64,000 bases of DNA from assembly GCF_021228125.1 (NCBI RefSeq), contig NZ_JAJQQS010000004.1:248001-312000 (forward strand), read 5' to 3'. Each line of letters opens with the position of its first letter. The first letter of the stretch is position 1. Positions 58,134-64,000 of the stretch are shown piece by piece. Position numbers and translations under genes: made by a program. The notes below the pieces were generated by a model. The model had not been told where the DNA came from, searched no databases, and saw nothing but the letters and a program-made list of their open reading frames with translations. This DNA is from Streptomyces albireticuli (GTDB lineage Bacteria > Actinomycetota > Actinomycetes > Streptomycetales > Streptomycetaceae).

Positions 58134-59214
58134 GGGCGGTCACCTCCGCCTCGCGGGCGTCGGCGGGCGTGGGCATCGCGGGCTCCTCGCCGAGGGCCGC
58201 GAGCAGCCGATCGCGGGTGATGACGCCGGCCAGCCCGCCGCGCTCGTCGGTGACGGCGACGGGGGCGCCGCCGCCGCGGGCGAAGGGGCCGAACAGCTCG
58301 GCGACGGGGGTCTCGGCGCCGACGGTGGCGGGCGCCGCGGCCAGTACCTCGGCCGCGCCGCGGTCACCGCCCGGCGCGTCCATGATCGCTCCGGCGGTGA
58401 GCACCCGGGAGCGGTCCACGTCCTGGATGAAGGAGGCGACGTAGTCGTTGGCGGGCCGCATGAGGATGTCCTCGGCGGTGCCGTTCTGCACGATCCGGCC
58501 GTCGCGCATCACGGCGATCCGGTCGCCGAGGCGCATGGCCTCGTTGAGGTCGTGGGTGATGAAGACGATGGTCTTCTTCAGCCGTGTCTGGAGGTCCAGG
58601 AGCTGGTCCTGCATGTCACGGCGGATCAGCGGGTCGAGGGCGCTGAAGGACTCGTCCATCAGCAGCAGGTCGGCGTCGGTGGCCAGGGCGCGGGCGAGGC
58701 CGACGCGCTGCTGCATGCCGCCGGACAGCTCGTCGGGCCAGGAGGTCTCCCAGCCCTTCAGACCGGCCAGCTCCAGGGCCTCGGCGGCCCGCCGCTCGCG
58801 CTCCGGGCGCTCCACGCCCTGGACCTCCAGGCCGTAGGCGGCGTTCTCCAGCACGCTGCGGTGCGGGAAGAGCGCGAAGTGCTGGAAGACCATGCTGATG
58901 CGGTGCGAGCGCACGGCGCGCAGCTCGCGGGGGGTGAGGGCGGTGAGGTCCTGCCCGTCGTAGAGGACGCGTCCGGCGGTCGGCTCCAGCAGTCCGTTCA
59001 GCATGCGCAGCAGGGTGGACTTGCCGGATCCGGAGAGACCCATCACCACGAAGATCTGGCCGGCCTCGACCTCGAAGGAGGCGTCGATGACCGCCGCGGT
59101 GGTGCCGTCGGCGCGCAGCTCGTCGCGGCCGGCACCGTCCTCGAGTCGCCTGACGCCGTCTTGTGGTCGTGTGCCGAACACCTTGTACAGGTGCTCGGCC
59201 TGAAGCCTGGACAC
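58126..59214 (-). CDS. Glycine betaine ABC transporter ATP-binding protein
   Basis: 362-aa ProV/OpuAA-type ATPase. Walker A GLSGSGKST, signature LSGGMQQRVGLARAL, Walker B LLLMDESFSALD and the switch histidine in FITHDLNEA are intact. A C-terminal CBS-like region (~280-350) may sense ionic strength, as in OpuA. The N-terminus has the extra ~45-residue segment typical of this class (YKVFGTRPQDGVRRLEDG). It is first in the operon and overlaps the permease gene by 8 bp. Confidence 0.95.
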   Translation of the reverse strand: MSRLQAEHLYKVFGTRPQDGVRRLEDGAGRDELRADGTTAAVIDASFEVEAGQIFVVMGLSGSGKSTLLRMLNGLLEPTAGRVLYDGQDLTALTPRELRAVRSHRISMVFQHFALFPHRSVLENAAYGLEVQGVERPERERRAAEALELAGLKGWETSWPDELSGGMQQRVGLARALATDADLLLMDESFSALDPLIRRDMQDQLLDLQTRLKKTIVFITHDLNEAMRLGDRIAVMRDGRIVQNGTAEDILMRPANDYVASFIQDVDRSRVLTAGAIMDAPGGDRGAAEVLAAAPATVGAETPVAELFGPFARGGGAPVAVTDERGGLAGVITRDRLLAALGEEPAMPTPADAREAEVTARA

Positions 59215-59449
59215 ATAAACCTCTCGGGTCGAACTCAGCGATGTCCCGGACGCCCTCCTACCGGAGGCCCCCGCGACCGGGACATGGAGCGGCGCGGTAT
59301 CGGTCCGCGGATCCGCCGTCGCTCCTCCGAGTGGGGACGGCGTCCGCTCCGGTGCCGCGCCTGCCCCGGTTCAATCCGGGCAAACGGAACAGTGATGTGG
59401 TTCACATGTCCGGTCGGGCGGTGTCGGTGGCATGCGGCATGATCGGTCC

Positions 59450-60379
59450 GTGACGCGACGCCTGATGCTCCTCGACACCGCTTCCCTGTACTTCCGCGCC
59501 TATTTCGGGGTGCCGGACACCGTGCGGGCCCCCGACGGCACCCCCGTGAACGCGGTGCGCGGCCTGCTCGACTTCATCGCCCGGCTGGTCCAGGACCACC
59601 ACCCGGACGACCTGGTGGCCTGCATGGACTTCGACTGGAGGCCGCAGTGGCGGGTCGACCTGATCCCGACGTACAAGGCGCACCGGGTCGCCGAGGAGGA
59701 GCCGCCGGGCGAGGCCACGGGCTTCGTGGAGGAGGTGCCCGACACGCTGTCCCCGCAGGTGCCGGTGATCGAGGACGTCCTCGACGCGCTCGGCATCGCC
59801 CGCGTCGGCGCGGTCGGCTACGAGGCGGACGACGTGATCGGCACACTGGCCGGGCGGGCGGCGGGCCCGGTGGACATCGTCACCGGCGACCGCGACCTCT
59901 ATCAGCTGGTGGACGACGCCCGTGGGGTGCGGGTGCTGTATCCGCTGAAGGGCGTGGGCACCCTCCAGGTCGTCGACGAGGCGCTGCTGCGGGAGAAGTA
60001 CGGGGTGGACGGCGCGGGCTACGCCGATCTGGCACTGCTGCGCGGCGACCCCAGCGACGGGCTGCCGGGCGTGCCGGGCATCGGCGAGAAGACGGCGGCG
60101 AAGCTGCTGGCCGCCCACGGCGACCTGGCGGGGATCGTCGCGGCGGCGGCCGACCCGGCGGTGAGGATGACGCCGGCGCAGCGCAAGCGGCTGGTGGAGG
60201 CGGGCCCGTATCTGGCGGTGGCGCCCAAGGTGGTGCGGGTGGCCTCGGACGTCCCGCTGGCGCCCTTCGACGCGGCGCTGCCGGCCGAGCCGCGCGACCC
60301 CATGACGCTGGAGGAGCTGGCGGAGCGCTGGGGGCTGGGTGGCTCGTTGCAGCGGCTGCTCACCGTCCTCGCCGACTGA
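59450..60379 (+). CDS. 5'-3' exonuclease / flap endonuclease-like
   Basis: 309-aa stand-alone homologue of the DNA polymerase I 5' nuclease domain. Metal-binding carboxylates appear in LLDTASLYFRAYFG, ACMDFDWRPQWR, GYEADDVIGTLA and VTGDRDLYQL, followed by the helix-hairpin-helix GDPSDGLPGVPGIGEKTAAKLL. GTG 59450 lacks an SD, but CATGAT lies 6 nt upstream, consistent with leaderless transcription. Likely role in removing RNA primers or flaps. Confidence 0.92.
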   Translation: MTRRLMLLDTASLYFRAYFGVPDTVRAPDGTPVNAVRGLLDFIARLVQDHHPDDLVACMDFDWRPQWRVDLIPTYKAHRVAEEEPPGEATGFVEEVPDTLSPQVPVIEDVLDALGIARVGAVGYEADDVIGTLAGRAAGPVDIVTGDRDLYQLVDDARGVRVLYPLKGVGTLQVVDEALLREKYGVDGAGYADLALLRGDPSDGLPGVPGIGEKTAAKLLAAHGDLAGIVAAAADPAVRMTPAQRKRLVEAGPYLAVAPKVVRVASDVPLAPFDAALPAEPRDPMTLEELAERWGLGGSLQRLLTVLAD

Positions 60380-60385
60380 ACCATG

Positions 60386-60414
60386 TTAAGTTAGGGCTGC
60401 CTAAGTTAGGCAGC
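60386..60414. promoter_or_regulatory. Iron box (DmdR1/IdeR-type operator)
   Basis: TTAAGTTAGGGCTGCCTAA (60386-60404) matches the actinobacterial iron-box consensus closely. It overlaps the palindrome GCTGCCTAAGTTAGGCAGC (60396-60414). It lies 44-72 bp upstream of the siderophore-interacting protein start, giving iron-dependent repression. Confidence 0.85.
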
Positions 60415-60457
60415 ACTTTCTTTTCAGTTGTCGTCGGAGCGTCAAGGGGAGACAGCC

Positions 60458-61315
60458 ATGGCAGACCGTCCCGTACGGAAGGGCCCGCGGCAGAACCGCG
60501 CCCGGGTGGTGCGCACCGAGCGGCTGACGCCGCACATGGTGCGGGTCGTCCTGGGCGGCGAGGGTCTCGCCGACTTCGGGGCGGGGGCGCACACCGACCA
60601 CTATGTGAAGCTGCTCTTCCCGGTGCCCGGTGTCGCTTACCCGGAGCCCTTCGACATGGAGACCGTCCGCCGGGACCTGCCCCGCGACCAGTGGCCCAGC
60701 ACCCGGACGTACACCGTGCGCTCCTTCGACCGCGAGGCGCGCGAGCTGGCGATCGACTTCGTCGTCCACGGCGACGAGGGCCTGGCCGGGCCCTGGGCCG
60801 CCTCCGTCGAGCCGGGCGCGGAGCTGTACTTCCTGGGCCCCGGCGGCGGCTACGCCCCCGACCCGGAGGCGGACTGGCATCTGCTGGCGGGTGACGAGAG
60901 CGCGCTGCCGGCGATCGCCGCCGCCCTGGAGGCGATGCCCTCGGGCGTGCCCGTGCACGCGTTCGTCGAGGTCGAGGACGCCGCCGAGGAGCAGCCGCTG
61001 ACCGTGCCCGAGGGCGTGCGGGTCGTCTGGCTGCACCGCGCGGGCGCGCCCGTCGGCGAAGCCCTGGTGAAGGCCGTGTGCGCGCTGGAGTTCCCGCCCG
61101 GTGACGTCCAGGCGTTCGTGCACGGGGAGGCGGGCTTCGTGAAGGAGCTGCGCCGCCATCTGCGGGTGGAGCGCGAGGTGCCGCGCGAGCGCCTGTCGAT
61201 CTCGGGCTACTGGCGCCGGGGGCACGACGAGGACGGCTGGCAGGCGTCGAAGCGCGAGTGGAACCAGCAGGTGGAACAGGAGCAGGAGGGGGCGGCGGCC
61301 CCGTCCGCGGCCTGA
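60458..61315 (+). CDS. Siderophore-interacting protein (FAD-dependent ferric-siderophore reductase)
   Basis: 285-aa flavoprotein of the ViuB/SIP family releasing iron from imported siderophores. The FAD-binding motif RTYTVRSF and DFVVHGDEGLAGPWA define the N-domain; LAGDESALPAIAAAL and the C-terminal SISGYWRRGHDEDGW define the NAD(P)H domain. ATG 60458 follows AGGGGAG. The upstream iron box indicates induction on iron starvation. No siderophore uptake genes are adjacent in the window. Confidence 0.95.
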   Translation: MADRPVRKGPRQNRARVVRTERLTPHMVRVVLGGEGLADFGAGAHTDHYVKLLFPVPGVAYPEPFDMETVRRDLPRDQWPSTRTYTVRSFDREARELAIDFVVHGDEGLAGPWAASVEPGAELYFLGPGGGYAPDPEADWHLLAGDESALPAIAAALEAMPSGVPVHAFVEVEDAAEEQPLTVPEGVRVVWLHRAGAPVGEALVKAVCALEFPPGDVQAFVHGEAGFVKELRRHLRVEREVPRERLSISGYWRRGHDEDGWQASKREWNQQVEQEQEGAAAPSAA

Positions 61316-61353
61316 ACCACACGTTCCGGGCGGGCGTGGATATCCTCGCCCCC

Positions 61354-61971
61354 ATGACGACCCGCGCCCGGATATCCCTGGCGAGCGTGGCGGCGGCCGC
61401 GCTCGTCCTCACGGCGGCCGCCGACGCCTCGGCGGATCCCACCTGGGAGGTGTCCGGGGCCGCGCCCACGCAGCGCGGCCGCGAGGCCGCCTTCACCGTC
61501 ACGATCACACCGGGCACGCTCGACGAGAACAACGGCTATGTGACGCTGGAGTCGCCCGCCTTCGCCAAGAAAGTCACGCTCAAGGCGAAGCGGTTCCGGG
61601 AGGGCAAGGACGGTGTCCTGTACGCCCACGGCGCGGGCATGGTGCTCTGCGACGTGACACCGGGCACCTACCCGGTGGCGCTGAAGGACCAGGGCGAGGG
61701 CGAGGCGGTGGACACGGTCGACCTGACCGTGGTGCCGGAGATGGACCCCGGCAACCGCGACTTCTGCGCGGGCCCGAAGAGCTACGAGGACGCGGTCGAC
61801 AAGACCAGCGAGGCCGCCTTGGAGGACGAGGAGGAAGAGGGCGACGGCATGAGCACCGGGGCGGTCGTCGGGGTGGCCGCCGGGTCCGCCGTCGTGGCCG
61901 CCGTGCTCACCGCCCTGGGCACGTACGCCCTGGTCCGCCGCGCCAAGAAGGGCGCAGACCGGTCCTGGTGA
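61354..61971 (+). CDS. Secreted, C-terminally membrane-anchored hypothetical protein
   Basis: 205-aa protein with an N-terminal signal peptide (residues ~1-28, ALVLTAAADASA cleavage region) and an extracytoplasmic beta-rich domain with two cysteines (LCDVTPG, DFCAGPKS). A very acidic linker (DEEEEGDG) and a C-terminal transmembrane helix (~170-192) follow, with a basic cytoplasmic tail. No family recognised. ATG 61354 lacks an SD, but TATCCT lies 7 nt upstream. Similar small anchored proteins are frequent in streptomycetes; role unknown. Confidence 0.75.
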   Translation: MTTRARISLASVAAAALVLTAAADASADPTWEVSGAAPTQRGREAAFTVTITPGTLDENNGYVTLESPAFAKKVTLKAKRFREGKDGVLYAHGAGMVLCDVTPGTYPVALKDQGEGEAVDTVDLTVVPEMDPGNRDFCAGPKSYEDAVDKTSEAALEDEEEEGDGMSTGAVVGVAAGSAVVAAVLTALGTYALVRRAKKGADRSW

Positions 61972-62028
61972 CGCCCTTTCCAACGGCCTCCCACGGCGTC
62001 GGTGCCGTCCCGTGACATCCCACGACGA

Positions 62029-62060
62029 AGAGCCCGTCCCGCGCGTGCGGGACGGGCTCT
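62029..62060. terminator. Perfect 14-bp hairpin between convergent genes
   Basis: AGAGCCCGTCCCGC (62029-62042) pairs with 62047-62060 across a GCGT loop, between the secreted-protein stop and the helicase stop. It is likely a bidirectional terminator. Confidence 0.85.
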
Positions 62061-62077
62061 CGGTGTGTCCCGGGCCG

Positions 62078-64000
62078 TCAGCCCACCGAGGAGTACGCGA
62101 CGACACCGCGCAGGAGGCCGTCGACGGCCTTACGGGCGTTCCGGGCGACCGGGCTGCCGGGCGGGGCCGCCGCCGCGATCTGGCCGAGGACGTCGATGAG
62201 CTGCTTGCACCAGCGGACGAAGTCGCCGGCGGGCATCTCGATCTCGCGGAGCACCTCGTCCAGGCCGTGGCCGGACGCCCAGCGGAAGGCGGGCCAGGCG
62301 AAGCCGAGGTCCGGCTCGCGCTGGCCGACGCCCTCCGCCTGGTTGATCTTGTGCTCTTCCTCCAAGGCGTCGAGCCGGCCCCAGATGCGGACCATCTCGC
62401 CGAGCGCGTCCTTCGCCGGGCCCGTGGGCAGCTTCGGCGGTGCCGCGTCGTCCGCCGCCCGCGCCTCGTAGACCAGCGCGGAGGCGCAGGCCGCGAGCTC
62501 GGCCGGCTTGAGGCCGTCCCAGACGCCCTCGCGCAGGCACTCGGAGGCCAGCAGGTCCAGCTCGCCGTAGAGCCGCGCGAGCCGCTTGCCGTCCTCCGTC
62601 ACCTCGCCGTCCCGGAGGTAGTCCAGGTCGGTGAGGAGCGCGCAGATCCGGTCGAAGGTACGGGCGATGGTGTTCGTACGCCCCTCGATGCGCCGCTCCA
62701 GCTGGCGGGTGTCGCGCAGCAGCCGCTGGTAGCGCTCGGCCCAGCGGGCGTGGTCCTCGCGCTCGTCGCAGCCGTGGCAGGGGTGCGCGCGGATGGCGGT
62801 GCGCAGCCGGGCGATCTCGGTGTCGTCGGCCGCGGCGGCGCGGGACCGGCGGTGCCGCTCGGGCTCGATGTGCCCGGCCTTGGTGCGCAGCGCGGAGGCG
62901 AGGTCGCGACGGGACTGCGGGGAGCGGGGGTTGAACGACTTGGGGATCCGCATCCGCTCCAGGGCCTCGACCGGGACCGGGAAGTCGATCGCGGCGAGCC
63001 GCTTGACCTGCCGCTCGGCGGTGAGGACCAGCGGGCGCGGCCCGTCCTGCGGGTCGTGGCCGCGGTGCCGGTCGGTGCGGCCCGCGGGCAGGCCCGGGTC
63101 CAGGACCAGGGCCAGGCCGGCGAACTTGCCGGTGGGCACGTGGATGACGTCGCCGGGCTTGAGCCGCTCCAGCGCGGCCGCCGCGGCGGCCCGGCGCTGC
63201 GTCGCGCCCTGCCGGGCCAGCTCCGTCTCGCGGTCCTTGAGCTCGCGGCGGAGCCGGGCGTACTCCTCGAAGTCGCCGAGGTGGCAGGTGACGGCCTCGC
63301 GGTAGCCCGCCAGGCCCTCCTCGTTCTTCTGGACCTGCCGGGAGATCCCGACGACCGACTTGTCGGCCTGGAACTGCGCGAAGGAGGTCTCCAAGAGCTC
63401 CCGGGAGCGGTGCCGGCCGAACTGCGAGACCAGGTTGACCGCCATGTTGTACGACGGCTTGAAGCTGGAGCGCAGCGGGTACGTGCGCGTGCCGGCCAGG
63501 CCCGCGAGGGCGCCCGGGTCCATGGCGCGCTGCCACAGCACCACCGCGTGGCCCTCGACGTCGATGCCGCGGCGGCCGGCGCGGCCCGTCAGCTGGGTGT
63601 ACTCGCCGGGGGTGATGTCGGCGTGCTGCTCGCCGTTCCACTTGACGAGCTTCTCCAGGACCACCGAGCGGGCGGGCATGTTGATGCCGAGGGCCAGCGT
63701 CTCGGTGGCGAAGACGGCCTTGACCAGGCCCTTGACGAAGAGCTCCTCCACGACCTCCTTGAAGGTCGGCAGCATGCCGGCGTGGTGGGCGGCGATACCG
63801 CGCTCCAGGCCCTCCAGCCACTCGAAGTAGCCGAGGACGTGCAGGTCCTCGTCGGGGATCGAGGCGGTGCGCTCCTCGACGATCTCCCGGACCCGCGCAC
63901 GGGCCTCCGTGTCGTTGAGCCGCAGGCCGGCGTACATGCACTGCTGGACGGCGGCCTCGCAGCCGGCGCGGCTGAAGATGAAGGTGATCGCGGGCAGCAG
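62078..64000 (-). CDS. DEAD/DEAH-box RNA helicase, Ski2/Mtr4-like (N-terminus beyond window)
   Basis: C-terminal ~640 residues of an SF2 helicase; the frame remains open to base 64000 and begins within LLPAITFIFSRAGCEAA. Motifs of the second RecA domain are present: AAHHAGMLP, FATETLALGINMPA (motif V region) and QLTGRAGRRG (motif VI). A beta-barrel/arch-like insertion (residues ~245-330 of the visible part) and a DSHCT-type helical C-terminus (~460-640) follow. Relatives unwind RNA in decay or rRNA processing. The ATPase Walker motifs lie outside the window. Confidence 0.92.
   Translation of the reverse strand: MLPAITFIFSRAGCEAAVQQCMYAGLRLNDTEARARVREIVEERTASIPDEDLHVLGYFEWLEGLERGIAAHHAGMLPTFKEVVEELFVKGLVKAVFATETLALGINMPARSVVLEKLVKWNGEQHADITPGEYTQLTGRAGRRGIDVEGHAVVLWQRAMDPGALAGLAGTRTYPLRSSFKPSYNMAVNLVSQFGRHRSRELLETSFAQFQADKSVVGISRQVQKNEEGLAGYREAVTCHLGDFEEYARLRRELKDRETELARQGATQRRAAAAAALERLKPGDVIHVPTGKFAGLALVLDPGLPAGRTDRHRGHDPQDGPRPLVLTAERQVKRLAAIDFPVPVEALERMRIPKSFNPRSPQSRRDLASALRTKAGHIEPERHRRSRAAAADDTEIARLRTAIRAHPCHGCDEREDHARWAERYQRLLRDTRQLERRIEGRTNTIARTFDRICALLTDLDYLRDGEVTEDGKRLARLYGELDLLASECLREGVWDGLKPAELAACASALVYEARAADDAAPPKLPTGPAKDALGEMVRIWGRLDALEEEHKINQAEGVGQREPDLGFAWPAFRWASGHGLDEVLREIEMPAGDFVRWCKQLIDVLGQIAAAAPPGSPVARNARKAVDGLLRGVVAYSSVG

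Noticed and set aside
55359..58220. Long plus-strand open frame opposite the betaine transporter
   Set aside because: Antisense to a clear permease/binding-protein fusion; translation is Gly/Arg/Asp-rich without motifs.

Overview
The window is chromosomal DNA of a Streptomyces or close relative. The evidence is very high GC with G/C-biased third codon positions, frequent GTG starts (and a few TTG), many start codons without a Shine-Dalgarno (SD) sequence, and families typical of streptomycetes: MocR-type regulators, monomeric isocitrate dehydrogenase, DUF1844 beside infC, a TPR regulator, a SpoIIE-type phosphatase, and GlnA4-like ethanolamine metabolism. From memory, the order infC-rpmI-rplT-trmH-kinase-pheST...argCJBDR and the nearby glnA4 locus resembles the S. 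coelicolor core chromosome. I see no tRNA, rRNA, CRISPR array, prophage, transposase or large biosynthetic cluster.

Layout. 1-4770: a truncated MFS transporter, a compact nitroreductase, a stand-alone SufS-like cysteine desulfurase and a MocR regulator with a likely autoregulatory operator. 4978-10483: an accessory stretch holding a universal stress protein, a DUF1326-DUF2182 pair rich in Cys and His, a two-gene unit of a LuxI/GNAT-like acyltransferase with a haem-oxygenase-fold diiron protein, and an amino-acid permease. The acyltransferase and the start of the permease have visibly weaker GC bias at third positions. 10537-19249: an amidohydrolase, the argC-argJ-argB-argD-argR operon and, divergently, icd. 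19359-27775: a MarR/DMT-exporter pair, an NAD(P)-binding protein, an S4 RNA-binding protein, a MocR/DMT-exporter pair whose start codons overlap, DUF1918, a GH10-like secreted protein and a 3-hydroxyacyl-CoA dehydrogenase.

27828-41076 is mostly core translation machinery on the minus strand: Nudix, TPR regulator, PP2C phosphatase, pheT, pheS, PAS histidine kinase, TrmH methyltransferase, rplT, rpmI and infC. infC has a probable ATC start and a ~290-nt leader with an intrinsic terminator. DUF1844, aquaporin and SseB follow. A ~380-bp composite inverted repeat occupies the gap at 41171-41551. 41598-46471: a mycosin-like protease with its membrane partner, an amino acid deaminase/aldolase and a secreted HAD phosphatase.

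46549-53278 is a complete candidate gamma-glutamylated ethanolamine pathway: permease, GlnA4-like ligase, SDR and aldehyde dehydrogenase, gamma-glutamyl hydrolase and a FadR-type regulator. 53434-64000: LysR/TDT transporter pair, BtuF-like protein, two-gene glycine-betaine ABC system with a fused permease-binding protein, 5'-3' exonuclease, siderophore-interacting protein behind an iron box, a membrane-anchored secreted protein and the C-terminal part of an Mtr4-like helicase.

The best candidate for something undescribed is the acyltransferase plus diiron-protein pair at 7153-8590. The infC leader attenuator and the 41.2-41.5 kb palindromic element come next.
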